A stretch of DNA of 64,000 bases from Pseudobacteroides cellulosolvens ATCC 35603 = DSM 2933 (GTDB taxonomy: Bacteria; Bacillota; Clostridia; Acetivibrionales; DSM-2933): assembly GCF_001262605.1 (NCBI RefSeq), contig NZ_LGTC01000001.1, positions 2,647,501-2,711,500 of the forward strand, given 5' to 3'. Of this stretch, positions 29,587-37,964 are shown piece by piece (the first letter of the stretch is position 1; every line of letters starts with the position of its first letter). The notes beneath the pieces were generated by a model. That model did no database searches and was not told the origin of the DNA. It saw nothing but the letters and a program-made list of their open reading frames with translations. Both the position numbers and the translations under genes were made by a program.

Positions 29587-30491
29587 CAGCCCCCTTCCAT
29601 ACTTATACTGTTTTCACCTAACAGACTTCTTATTGACTGTCTGGTCCTATCATCAATACTTCCTTTTTCCAAAGCCAGATCGGCTGTTGCAATGCCCATA
29701 ATCCTGTAAATTTCTCTTTCCAGGTAACCGCCCTCTTCATTTAATGCTTCAGCATGTCCTCTTATTACATTCAAGTCTCCCCTGGATATTGGTCCTGTAA
29801 GAGATCTGATACTTCCCCATTTTTCAATATTATCAACTGTGCCTTTCAATAAAGGCATAAACGCATTAATACCAATATCATCTCCAACCTTTATAGACCT
29901 TAAAAGCTTTTCAACCGTATGGGAAAGAGTAACTGTAAAATTGGATATTATACATGCACAAGCATGATATATCGGCTTGTTTTCCTTCTCTATACTTATA
30001 ACATTTCCATTTAAAGCATCAACTAAATACTTAGCAATAGGATTTATTTCACAACATCCTTCAAACCCGAAATAGACTCCTTCAAATATTTTCTGATCCA
30101 CTGATGTACCAGCAAATGTTTGAATAGGATGCAAAGAACCTGTGTAAGCCCCTAACCCTGCCAGATCAACAAGCTCGTCTGACGTAAGGGCACCGCTCAT
30201 ATGGAAAAAATATTTATTTTTTATATTTTTCACATCTACAGACTGTGATATTTGCCTTGAAACATTTCTTATTTGGGAATCAGGTACAGTTATAAAAATA
30301 ATATCCGAACTTATTACTGATTTACACAAATCATTATCAAGGCAAATTCCCAGTTGTCTGCACAGGCTTTCTTGTGATGCACCTCCAATGCTATAAAGCC
30401 CTGAAATATTAAATCCCTTTAATTTCAATGCTATAGCAAGGCTGCTTCCAAGTTTGCCTGTTCCAACTACACTTATGTTCTTTGAAGTCAT
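29586..30491 (-). CDS. Rossmann-fold and DUF2520 domain protein
   Basis: The 301-residue protein has an N-terminal NADP-type fold (SVVGTGKLGSSLAIALK, near 5-21) and a segment FHMSGALTSDEL, then a DUF2520 helical domain with SLHPIQTFAG, VYFGFEG and ISNFTVTLSH. It resembles 6-phosphogluconate/ketopantoate-reductase-like oxidoreductases. In many firmicutes this family sits near panBC, but not here. Function is not established. It shares one base with larB and lies 20 nt after prfB. Confidence 0.82.
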   Translation of the reverse strand: MTSKNISVVGTGKLGSSLAIALKLKGFNISGLYSIGGASQESLCRQLGICLDNDLCKSVISSDIIFITVPDSQIRNVSRQISQSVDVKNIKNKYFFHMSGALTSDELVDLAGLGAYTGSLHPIQTFAGTSVDQKIFEGVYFGFEGCCEINPIAKYLVDALNGNVISIEKENKPIYHACACIISNFTVTLSHTVEKLLRSIKVGDDIGINAFMPLLKGTVDNIEKWGSIRSLTGPISRGDLNVIRGHAEALNEEGGYLEREIYRIMGIATADLALEKGSIDDRTRQSIRSLLGENSISMEGG

Positions 30492-30511
30492 GACAACACC
30501 TATACCAACTG

Positions 30512-31622
30512 TTACTTTTTATCCACATTACTTGACAGGAAAGAGTTTATAAATCCATCGATCTCTCCGTCCATAACAGAATTAACATCACCAATTTCAA
30601 AATTCGTCCTATGATCCTTTACAAGGGTATATGGACAAAAAACATAGGACCTTATTTGACTTCCCCATGCAATATCCATTTGAATACCCTTCAAATCTTC
30701 TATTTTTTCTTTCTGTTCACGTTCCTTAAGCTCTAACAGCTTAGATTTAAGCATCTTCATGGCAGTATCCTTGTTTTGAAACTGGGATCTTTCTGTCTGA
30801 CATGCTACAACAACTCCTGTAGGTATATGAGTTATTCTAACCGCAGATTCAGTCTTGTTAATATGCTGTCCTCCTGCTCCACTGGCCCTGTATGTGTCTA
30901 ATCTTAAATCTTCTGGATTGATATCAACTTCCACATCATCATCAAGCTCAGGCATAACATCCAATGATGCAAATGAAGTATGCCTTCTTCCCGACGCATC
31001 AAACGGGGATATTCTCACCAGCCTGTGAACTCCTTTTTCTGACCGTAAATACCCGTATGCATTTTCACCGATAACATGGATAGTTACACTTTTTATACCG
31101 GCCTCTTCACCATCTAAAAAATCCAGTATCTTCACTTCATAACCTTTTGTCTCAGCCCATCTGGTATACATTCTTAAAAGCATTTGTACCCAGTCCTGTG
31201 CTTCAGTACCTCCTGCACCGGCATGAAGAGTCAATATGGCGTTATTCTTATCATACTGACCTGTAAGAAGTGTTTCCAATTTAAGTTTTCCAAGCTTCTC
31301 CTTTAAAGTTTGTATACCTAAAGAAACCTCACTTATTATACTTTCATCATCTTCTTCAATTCCTAACTGATTTAATGTCTTTATATCCTCTAAATCCGCA
31401 ACAAGCCCTCTATAGCCATCAACCCTGGCCTTTACGTTTTTAAGCCTCTGCAGTACCTTTTGTGAATTTTCTAAATCATTCCAGAACTCTGGTTCTGATG
31501 CTTTTTGTTCTAACTCCGCTATTTCATCATCCATTGTGGCGATGTCAAAGTGAAGCCCCCATTTCTCCCAGTTCTATTGTCAAAGCATCAATTTCAAGTT
31601 TGAATTGTTCAAGCTCTAGCAC
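30512..31622 (-). CDS. prfB: Peptide chain release factor 2, with programmed +1 frameshift
   Basis: RF2 has 369 residues after frameshifting. Frame 1 starts at GTG 31622 (GGGGAG 8 nt upstream), runs 25 codons and meets TGA at 31547-31545. A slip on CTT TGA C continues at GAC (31546) to the stop at 30512. An internal GGGGG lies 5 nt before the slip codon. The main frame has the peptide-anticodon region, GGQ (ASGAGGQHINK) and RSQFQNKDTA. The frameshift lets RF2 control its own level by sensing slow UGA termination. Confidence 0.97.
31545..31562 (-). promoter_or_regulatory. prfB recoding site
   Basis: On the minus strand GGGGG, a 5-nt gap, then CTT-TGA-C: the Shine-Dalgarno-like stimulator and slip sequence known from prfB. 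The reading frames on both sides encode the expected RF2 sequence. Confidence 0.95.
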
Positions 31623-31665
31623 TAAAATCTCCCCTTTATTTTTTATTTTATAACTTAGTAATATT

Positions 31666-32250
31666 TTAGTCATTCCTTAACTCATAAGCAAAAATAATTG
31701 CTTCGGCCAATGCTTTAATTGGTGTCCGTGTATCCATACTCTTTTTTCTCATTCGCTCATAAGCATCGTTTTCACTTATACCTTCTCGCTCCATAAGTAT
31801 CCATTTAGCCCGTTCAACTGCTTTTCTTGTTTCATAGTTCTCAGTCATTTCACGAAGCTTCCTGTCTAGCTTTAAAATCCTTTTAAAACTTAATAAGGCC
31901 ATTTCAACTGTATGGATAAACAAATCCTTACTTAATGGTTTTGGACAAAGAGTCACTATCTTTGATTTTTCCTGCAAATCCTCAATCTCAACATCTTTAT
32001 TCTGACCAACCAATATGCATGCACACAGCATCTCATCATCAATAGTATCTATAACTGGCATAATGTCACGTAACTGCCGCCCCATATCTATAACAACAAA
32101 ATCCGGATTGTAACTTCTTATAAGCCTTAGAAGCGAGATAGAATCTGAACAATTGCCTAAGAACATAAATCCGTATGGGTTGAGAATGTTTCTTATGGAA
32201 ATTTGGCTAGGATTATCAGCAGCTGCAACTATATATTTTTCACTAGACAT
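31666..32250 (-). CDS. ANTAR-domain antitermination regulator
   Basis: The 194-residue protein has an N-terminal receiver-like domain (YIVAAADNPSQ, FVVIDMG, CPKPLSKDLF), a coiled linker near 110-140, and a C-terminal ANTAR helix bundle (AVERAKWILMEREGISENDAYERMR). ANTAR proteins bind twin hexaloop RNA hairpins and prevent terminator formation. The start is ATG 32250, with AGGCGG 7 nt upstream. It is divergent from amtB, whose leader carries a matching hairpin, so ammonium or nitrogen control of amtB-glnB is inferred. No kinase gene is adjacent. Confidence 0.88.
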   Translation of the reverse strand: MSSEKYIVAAADNPSQISIRNILNPYGFMFLGNCSDSISLLRLIRSYNPDFVVIDMGRQLRDIMPVIDTIDDEMLCACILVGQNKDVEIEDLQEKSKIVTLCPKPLSKDLFIHTVEMALLSFKRILKLDRKLREMTENYETRKAVERAKWILMEREGISENDAYERMRKKSMDTRTPIKALAEAIIFAYELRND

Positions 32251-32546
32251 TAAATAACCGCCTTTCAAATTATTAACGGTATTTTAGCTTTAATATTTAA
32301 TATATCAGATTTTATTGATAATTAAAAGTACATATTCCATATAATTTAATATATCTAAACTATATGTATTGCACTAGTAATTTTACATTTTCTCTTATTC
32401 ATTTATTATTATAACAAACACTTATGCAAGCTATGTTAAAAGTGTTAATATTCTAACTACAAATAAATGCTCTTATTACTATAATTATTTCCTTTTGTTG
32501 CTTGTTCAAAACAATTAAAATTCTTTAAAAATTATTCAAACAGATA
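32251..32546. other. Divergent intergenic region, ANTAR gene and amtB
   Basis: This 296-nt, very A/T-rich stretch upstream of the amtB promoter contains one TTAAAAGTGTTAAT motif near 32434 that also occurs in the 13824 repeat. No gene is seen. Confidence 0.5.
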
Positions 32547-32575
32547 TTGCATAATAAAAATTATTCTGCTATAAT
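32547..32575 (+). promoter_or_regulatory. amtB promoter
   Basis: TTGCAT (32547-32552), a 17-nt spacer and TATAAT (32570-32575). Transcription would begin near 32582, just before the regulatory hairpins and about 200 nt before the start codon. Confidence 0.75.
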
Positions 32576-32601
32576 AAAACAAAGTTGAATATTTTTTTCA
32601 A

Positions 32602-32619
32602 GTAAGTAAAGATGCTTAC
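32602..32619 (+). promoter_or_regulatory. ANTAR-type hexaloop hairpin in amtB leader
   Basis: GTAAGT and GCTTAC form a 6-bp stem (one U-G pair) closing a 6-nt loop AAAGAT, with A at loop position 1 and G at position 4. These are the defining features of ANTAR RNA targets. Its 3' arm is the first six bases of the terminator below. The hairpin just before it (32585-32600) does not fit the loop rule. Confidence 0.7.
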
Positions 32620-32653
32620 CCGTATTTTAAATACTGGTGGGCTTTTTTATTTT
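32614..32653 (+). terminator. Leader terminator (attenuator) before amtB
   Basis: Arms 32614-32627 and 32629-32642 pair over about 13 positions with G-U pairs and one mismatch, followed by TTTTTTATTTT. It lies 130 nt before amtB and its 5' arm overlaps the hexaloop hairpin. Folding of the two is therefore mutually exclusive. Confidence 0.75.
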
Positions 32654-32782
32654 CAAATTAGTAACGAATCCCATCGAAGTGATTCTCATTTGGAGCTCCA
32701 ATAGAAATTATCAATGTCGATAATTCCAACTTTCATTTTAATCGTGAAAATTAAAAATTAAAAAATTAATGGAGGAATCGAT

Positions 32783-34120
32783 ATGAACAAGAAAATTATG
32801 TCATTTATATTAAGTGTATTAACAATTTTAAGCATACCAATGATGATTTTTGCCGAGGGAGAAGCAAAAATCGATACAGGCGATACTACCTTTTCTATTA
32901 TATCAACAGCACTTGTATTTATTATGACACCAGCACTGGCCTTCTTTTATGGCGGAATGGTTAGAAAAAAGAATGTGCTCAACACAATGATGAATTCATT
33001 TGTAATGGTTGGATTGATCTCCATCCAATGGGTTCTTATAGGCTATACACTTGCATTCGGTCCCGATAAAGGCGGTATAATCGGTGGTCTTGACTTCCTT
33101 GGATTTAACGGAGTAGGAGCAGAACCCAATGCAGATTACGCAGGAACAATCCCTCATGGGGCTTTTGCAATGTACCAAATGATGTTCGCAATTATTACCC
33201 CTGCACTTATAACAGGTGCTTTTGCCGAAAGAATGAGATTCTCCGCATTTTTAATATTCACAACACTTTGGGCAACGCTTGTATATGATCCTCTAGCACA
33301 TTGGGTATGGGGCGTTGGCGGATGGATAAGAGAACTTGGTGCTCTTGACTTCGCAGGCGGCACTGTAGTCCATATAAGCTCAGGTATAGCAGGCTTGGTT
33401 GCTGCACTTGTTTTAGGAAAACGTAAAGGCTATAAGATAACACCAATGATACCTCATAATATACCATTTGTCCTTTTGGGTGCTGCAGTATTATGGTTTG
33501 GCTGGTTCGGCTTCAATGCAGGTAGTGCACTTGCAGCAAATGGGCTTGCAGTTAACGCATTTATTGTGACTAACACAGCAGCAGCAGCAGCATTACTGTC
33601 ATGGATAATTGTTGAATGGCTACATCATGGAAAACCTACTTTATTAGGTGCTGCCACAGGATGCGTAGTAGGATTGGTTGCCATAACACCGGCTGCCGGC
33701 TTCGTCACACCATTGTCTGCAATTATTATGGGACTTTTGGTAAGTCCGTTAAGCTACTTTGCAATAAGTGTTCTTAAGCCCAAGTTTGGATATGACGATT
33801 CCCTTGACGTATTCGGTTGCCATGGAGTAGGCGGTATATTTGGTGCTTTGGCAACAGGAGTGTTCGCTTCAAAGGCAGTTAATCCACTTGGTGCTGATGG
33901 TTTACTCCATGGTAACCCTGGACTTCTTGGAGTTCAAGCCATAAGCGTTCTGGTAACTTTAGTATTCTCTGGAGTGCTTACATTTGTTATACTTAAGGCA
34001 ATATCTCTCTTTGTGAAACTTCGTGTTAGTGAATCAGATGAAGATGAAGGTCTGGATGTATCTCAGCATGGTGAAGATGCATACCCTGACTTCGCTGCAG
34101 AAGAAGGTATTGCGTTATAA
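32783..34120 (+). CDS. amtB: Ammonium transporter
   Basis: The 445-residue protein has a cleavable-type N-terminal segment (to about residue 24) followed by eleven membrane helices. Family motifs include FFYGGMVRKKNVLN, GAFAERMRF, DFAGGTVVHISSGIAGL, WFGWFGFNAGSA and DVFGCHGVGGIFGA, which holds a pore-lining His pair together with the earlier VVHISS. It conducts ammonium/ammonia. The gene has GGAGG upstream and glnB downstream, the usual Amt-PII pairing. Confidence 0.97.
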   Translation: MNKKIMSFILSVLTILSIPMMIFAEGEAKIDTGDTTFSIISTALVFIMTPALAFFYGGMVRKKNVLNTMMNSFVMVGLISIQWVLIGYTLAFGPDKGGIIGGLDFLGFNGVGAEPNADYAGTIPHGAFAMYQMMFAIITPALITGAFAERMRFSAFLIFTTLWATLVYDPLAHWVWGVGGWIRELGALDFAGGTVVHISSGIAGLVAALVLGKRKGYKITPMIPHNIPFVLLGAAVLWFGWFGFNAGSALAANGLAVNAFIVTNTAAAAALLSWIIVEWLHHGKPTLLGAATGCVVGLVAITPAAGFVTPLSAIIMGLLVSPLSYFAISVLKPKFGYDDSLDVFGCHGVGGIFGALATGVFASKAVNPLGADGLLHGNPGLLGVQAISVLVTLVFSGVLTFVILKAISLFVKLRVSESDEDEGLDVSQHGEDAYPDFAAEEGIAL

Positions 34121-34141
34121 TATCTTTGAAAATGTGTCTAA

Positions 34142-34181
34142 GGAAATTGTGGTGTTAGCTATTATAAGCACCATAATTTCC
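34142..34181 (+). repeat. Dispersed 3' hairpin repeat, family 2, copy A
   Basis: GGAAATTGTGGTG pairs with CACCATAATTTCC across a 14-nt loop (13 bp, one G-U). It begins 21 nt after the amtB stop, with no T-run after it. Related copies B, C and D lie at 34563, 51710 and 53312. Confidence 0.75.
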
Positions 34182-34208
34182 AGGATATAAAAATAAGAGG
34201 TGAGGAAA

Positions 34209-34547
34209 ATGAAAAAGATTGAAGCAGTTATTAGGCCAGGTAAGCTGGAAGATATTAAGGAAACTCTTAGCAATTTCAATATTCATGGACTGACAATCAG
34301 CCAGGTTATGGGCTGTGGGCTGCAAAAAGGCAGAAAGGAATATTATCGAGGTACTGAAGTTACATTAAATCTTCTTCCAAAAGTAAAAATTGAAATAATA
34401 ACAAAAGATAATCATGTGGAAGAAATAATCAACCTTATTATGAAAGAAGCAAAAACCGGTGAAGTGGGTGATGGCAAAATATTCGTATATAATGTAGAGG
34501 ATGCAGTAAGAATCAGAACCGGTGAGAGGGGCGAATCAGCCATTTAA
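34209..34547 (+). CDS. glnB: Nitrogen regulatory protein P-II
   Basis: The 112-residue protein has [17 protein letters not shown] at the start, a full-length T-loop ([14 protein letters not shown]), LPKVKIEI, and the B- and C-loop blocks [11 protein letters not shown] and IRTGERGE. The uridylylation tyrosine of enteric GlnB (Tyr51) is Val51 here, as in other Gram-positive PII, so control is probably by ADP/ATP/2-oxoglutarate binding alone. I start it at ATG 34209, after GAGGTGAGG. It likely gates AmtB. Confidence 0.95.
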   Translation: MKKIEAVIRPGKLEDIKETLSNFNIHGLTISQVMGCGLQKGRKEYYRGTEVTLNLLPKVKIEIITKDNHVEEIINLIMKEAKTGEVGDGKIFVYNVEDAVRIRTGERGESAI

Positions 34548-34562
34548 TATTAATAACTTTCT

Positions 34563-34642
34563 AAACAAAATCACGAAACGATTTTGTTTAGCCCTGATTG
34601 TTGTAGTGGGAAATTGTGGTGTTGAATACACTATAATTTCCC
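34563..34642 (+). repeat. Dispersed 3' hairpin repeat, family 2, composite copy B
   Basis: Hairpin 1 pairs AAACAAAATC with GATTTTGTTT (34563-34590). Hairpin 2 pairs GGGAAATTGTGGTGT with ACACTATAATTTCCC (34608-34642, two G-U pairs). The linker carries CTGATTGTTGTAGT, matching CTTGATTGTTATCAT in copy D. It begins 15 nt after the glnB stop. Confidence 0.75.
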
Positions 34643-34706
34643 AGACATAAATAAAACACTTTAGGCTATCCCTTATTAAGTCTAAGGTGTTTTATTTATG
34701 TCTGGG
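34640..34706. terminator. Strong bidirectional terminator between glnB and 34794 gene
   Basis: Two 25-nt arms (34640-34664 and 34682-34706) pair with one mismatch around a 17-nt loop. The convergent genes on both sides fit a shared terminator. Confidence 0.75.
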
Positions 34707-34793
34707 AAATGTTTTGCAATAATTAAAATAATAGAACGTTTTTTTGAAAAACATATAATTAAAAAGCAATTGGTAATATAATGCAATGTATCT

Positions 34794-35762
34794 TTATAGG
34801 AACACATACCTGCCTTCCAATGTTATATTCTCACCACTTAGTAAATGTACTCCATTACCATTGATTAAGTTAAAGTATGTCTTACCATAAGACTCGGTAA
34901 ATATCGTCGGCAAATTATCGGGTATATTTTTAAATGTTCCAATGCCTATTTTGTCATTTATACTGCAAAAAAGTATATGTTTTTTATCTTCTGACCAAAG
35001 TGAAAAACTGTTTATTACTCCTACATCTTTTTTAGGTCCAGATTCAGAATATTTTTTAATTGAATTCATATCACCATTATTATATTGAATTCCGCCTTTC
35101 CACCCGTAATTTTGTGTCTGAAGCCCATAGTATTTCATAAGAAGTATATCCTCTAAAGCAGTAGTTTTAATGTTAATATCAAATTGTCCATTATCCGCTT
35201 CTATCTGTATTTCTTCTCTTAGTATACCTCTTTCAGACTTAATGGTATTATATCCCCGAATCAAATTGGTTATTTGTATAATAACTGCTCCCTTTGTTAC
35301 GGTATTTTCTTTTACAATAACATCATTTGACTTTACATCGAATGAAAATGTCTTGCCTGTCTTGTAATACTTTTTGTCACATTTAATACTATGCCAACCG
35401 CCTGTGAAGGCACATCCCCCTCCATCGCCATTGTCAAGTGCCTTAACCATATAAGGTCCCAACCAATCGGTACACGCCTGCATAAACAATTGAGCTTTTT
35501 TACCGATAACAGGACTCACCTGATCACTACTGTTTTTTTCCAGATAAATTTTTTTAAAATTCACCATTTGATTGATACCGCATTTTCCAATGACAACATG
35601 CATGTCGGTATTTTTTTGATATCTAAAGGAAATGACCACATCATCTCCCTGTTTTATTACCTTTTGAATAAAATTGCCTTGATCAGCAAATGATATTGAA
35701 TGAAAGTACAAGACAGAATAAAATATTGCTAAAAATACTATTATATTTTTACACCGTGACAT
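34794..35762 (-). CDS. Secreted protein of unknown function
   Basis: The 322-residue protein starts MSRCKNIIVFLAIFYS, a typical signal peptide ending near residue 26 (SFADQG). The mature part is rich in beta-type segments. It has four conserved-looking cysteines (CGINQ, QACTDWLGPY, GGGCAFTGGWHS, IKCDKKY) and the motif DNGDGGGCAFTGGWH. I do not recognise a family. It is a single gene facing glnB. An extracellular carbohydrate- or envelope-related role is only a guess. Confidence 0.6.
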   Translation of the reverse strand: MSRCKNIIVFLAIFYSVLYFHSISFADQGNFIQKVIKQGDDVVISFRYQKNTDMHVVIGKCGINQMVNFKKIYLEKNSSDQVSPVIGKKAQLFMQACTDWLGPYMVKALDNGDGGGCAFTGGWHSIKCDKKYYKTGKTFSFDVKSNDVIVKENTVTKGAVIIQITNLIRGYNTIKSERGILREEIQIEADNGQFDINIKTTALEDILLMKYYGLQTQNYGWKGGIQYNNGDMNSIKKYSESGPKKDVGVINSFSLWSEDKKHILFCSINDKIGIGTFKNIPDNLPTIFTESYGKTYFNLINGNGVHLLSGENITLEGRYVFL

Positions 35763-35920
35763 ATTTACAATCTCCTAATTTTAACATTTCTGCAATATAG
35801 CAAATAAAAAACGCTTTAATATTTAATTGTTACAGATTTAGAATCTCCCGAATTAGATATAGTATTTCTGCAATATAATAAAATAAATTAGCCTTTTTGT
35901 AAATAGATTGAACAATGAAC

Positions 35921-35959
35921 AAAATCGGCAGATCAACCCATATGGTCAACCTGCCGAAT
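35921..35959 (-). terminator. Terminator after the XRE regulator gene
   Basis: On the minus strand TCGGCAGGTTGACC pairs with GGGTTGATCTGCCGA around ATAT, followed by TTTTG. It starts about 65 nt after the stop at 36025. Confidence 0.75.
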
Positions 35960-36024
35960 ATATTTGTTAATTCTTTATTGGTTATTTAATAACATAAGTA
36001 ATACTTATATTCTTAATGTTTTAA

Positions 36025-36693
36025 CTAATTCTGCTTGTTACTTTTAAAAGAGTTTATTAAAGGCTCTAAAGCTAAAGGAGGCATACCTGATTCTTGTATC
36101 TTTTTAGCCAGCCTTAAATATTCTATACTGCTGTCTTTAAATATCCATTTTCTTAATTCTTCATCAATAAGTCCCATTTCTCCCTTTGTATCTTTTCGTG
36201 CATGATTTGCGTTATTAAGTTCTTCCTCTCTCTTATATAATTCCTTTTCTTTCTCATACGTAAATAAAGTATTATGTGTATAAAAAAATGTCTCTCTAAC
36301 CCCTGCATATTTTGCAATTATCTTCAATGTAGCACTAAAGGGCATTCTCTCCCCCCTAGCATATAATTCAAGCATTTCGGGAAATATCATTGTACCCATC
36401 TTCTTACTAATACTTTCAGACATTTCCTTAAAGGTCATACTACCTCTTATCAAATCAATATTTCTGCCGACGGTTAAAGCGTTAACATCCTTACACTTTA
36501 CCCTGCCGAGTAAATAATCTACCGAAACACCAAAGTAATCTGCCAATTTTTTAAGAACATCATAATCAGGTTCTCTCTTGGCAAGCTCATATGAAGCAAC
36601 AGCTTGACGCGTCAAGCCTAAATATTCGGCAATATCCTTTTGGGATAAACTCTTTTCCTCCCTCAGCTGCTTCAGCATCCTTGAAAAATCCAC
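36025..36693 (-). CDS. XRE family transcriptional regulator with C-terminal sensor region
   Basis: The 222-residue protein has a helix-turn-helix at 8-62 (KSLSQKDIAEYLGLTRQAVASYE, then DYLLGR), as in SinR/Cro-type repressors. The C-terminal 150 residues hold a second helix-turn-helix-like region (MTFKEMSESISKKMGT...FPEMLELYARGER) and no known enzyme. The start is GTG 36693, with GAGGTG upstream. It is divergent from a Spo0E-like gene; three related palindromes in the shared region suggest it represses itself and that gene. Confidence 0.85.
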   Translation of the reverse strand: MDFSRMLKQLREEKSLSQKDIAEYLGLTRQAVASYELAKREPDYDVLKKLADYFGVSVDYLLGRVKCKDVNALTVGRNIDLIRGSMTFKEMSESISKKMGTMIFPEMLELYARGERMPFSATLKIIAKYAGVRETFFYTHNTLFTYEKEKELYKREEELNNANHARKDTKGEMGLIDEELRKWIFKDSSIEYLRLAKKIQESGMPPLALEPLINSFKSNKQN

Positions 36694-36752
36694 TTTTGTT
36701 TCACCTCAAAAAGTATTCTTCCATATATAACAAACTCACTTTTAATCATAAT

Positions 36753-36827
36753 ATAACATTATTGTATATTAACGCAACATTTTGTTTGCACAAATTTGTT
36801 TTTTTATTGACAGCAACGTTCTGTTGC
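36753..36827. promoter_or_regulatory. Three palindromic operators between XRE gene and Spo0E-like gene
   Basis: ATAACATTATTGTAT (36753-36767), GCAACATTTTGTTTGC (36774-36789) and GCAACGTTCTGTTGC (36813-36827) share the core AACRTT-N-TGTT. The third fills the spacer of the plus-strand promoter. The first two cover the minus-strand promoter region of the XRE gene. Confidence 0.65.
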
Positions 36828-36835
36828 CTTAAAAT
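36807..36835 (+). promoter_or_regulatory. Promoter of the Spo0E-like gene
   Basis: TTGACA (36807-36812), a 17-nt spacer that is itself an operator palindrome, and TAAAAT (36830-36835). Transcription would begin about 90 nt before the start codon at 36931. Confidence 0.75.
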
Positions 36836-36930
36836 TAAATTAAGTTATTATTGTTGATATTCTATCACAAAATAATTGAATGTAAAATACTGAATTTGAT
36901 TTATGAAGTAATGGGTTTTTGGAGGTTTCT

Positions 36931-37095
36931 ATGTTAGAGCAGTTAGAAGAGTTGCGTAACAAGCTATACGAAGTAATGGATACAGGCAATACCGAAGACA
37001 TATTAAGAATTAGTCAAGAATTGGACGATTTGATTTTGTTCTATACAAAAAATAATTTTAAAAACATTAATGTCAAAGCAATAACTAATGCCTAA
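36931..37095 (+). CDS. Spo0E-like sporulation phosphatase (aspartyl-phosphate phosphatase)
   Basis: The 54-residue protein has GGAGG 6 nt before its ATG. The sequence contains the family signature SQELDDLILFYTK (28-40) after an amphipathic first helix (LEQLEELRNKLYEVM), the two-helix hairpin of Spo0E phosphatases. Known members dephosphorylate Spo0A-P and so hold back sporulation. It is divergent from, and probably repressed by, the XRE regulator. It is easily missed because of its size. Confidence 0.85.
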   Translation: MLEQLEELRNKLYEVMDTGNTEDILRISQELDDLILFYTKNNFKNINVKAITNA

Positions 37096-37135
37096 TAGCT
37101 GGAAATATAATATTTTTCTAAGGGTTATTTAGGCG

Positions 37136-37954
37136 TTAGTTTAAAATTTGTTCAATGGCTATGGCTACTCCGTTTTCATCATTTGTTGCGGAGATAAAAT
37201 CAGCAATTTTCTTAAGTGATTCGTCAGCGTTACCCATCACGATTTTGTACTGGGATTCTAATAGCATGGATAAGTCATTCTCACTGTCACCCATAGCTAC
37301 AATCTCATACTCGCTGTATTCGCTGCTCTCACTTACAATCACCAAGGCCTTGCCCTTATTTACATTTTTATTAACAACTTCAATGTTATCATCACCTGAA
37401 CACATAACATTCACTGTATCAATTTCCTCTAAAAGATGCCTTACTTCAATCAATTGCTGCCTGTCTTTAGAAACCATTAAAAATTTGGATACATTTTGAC
37501 TGCTCTTATTTACAACTTCCTTAAAATCGGAAACAACCCTTATGTTTATCCTGTATTCCTCCGGAACCTCAGTATTCTCAATCCAATATAGAGGCGTAGG
37601 GCATTCACCCATTTCAGTAAACATATCGTGATCAATATACGCATGAAAGTATATTCTCTTTCTCCTGCATATATCAATAATTTTATAACAATCTTCTTTT
37701 CTTAGGAAATCGGAATATAACAACTTTTCTGTTGCTATATCCCTTATTTCCGCACCATTACAGGATATTAAAGGCCCCTTTATACCAATCTCATGAGCAA
37801 ACCTCTTGGCCGATTTAAATACCTTACCTGTACATATTATTACCTTTAGCCCTTTTTGTTCTGCATTTCTTATAGCATCTCTGTTTTCTTTTGAAACTCT
37901 CTTGTCGCTGCTTAAAAGTGTTCCATCCAAATCAATAAATATTAATTTACTCAT
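37136..37954 (-). CDS. HAD-IIB (Cof-type) sugar/nucleotide phosphatase
   Basis: The 272-residue protein has motif I FIDLDGTLLSSD (nucleophile Asp), motif II CTGKVF and CNGAEI, a Lys after VNKNVNKGKAL, and motif IV VAMGDSENDLSML. This is the full Cof/YidA-type layout with a cap between motifs II and III. Substrates of the family are various phospho-sugars and cofactors. It lies 10 nt after the aminotransferase gene and is probably co-transcribed with it. Confidence 0.9.
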   Translation of the reverse strand: MSKLIFIDLDGTLLSSDKRVSKENRDAIRNAEQKGLKVIICTGKVFKSAKRFAHEIGIKGPLISCNGAEIRDIATEKLLYSDFLRKEDCYKIIDICRRKRIYFHAYIDHDMFTEMGECPTPLYWIENTEVPEEYRINIRVVSDFKEVVNKSSQNVSKFLMVSKDRQQLIEVRHLLEEIDTVNVMCSGDDNIEVVNKNVNKGKALVIVSESSEYSEYEIVAMGDSENDLSMLLESQYKIVMGNADESLKKIADFISATNDENGVAIAIEQILN

Positions 37955-37964
37955 ATTTCACCAT

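Noticed and set aside
32585..32600. Possible first ANTAR hairpin (TTGAA/TTCAA)
   Set aside because: Its loop is U-rich and lacks the A1/G4 pattern, so only the second hairpin is annotated.
34209..34547. P-II protein with altered T-loop as a novel regulator
   Set aside because: Loss of Tyr51 is usual in Gram-positive P-II proteins; the loop length is normal.
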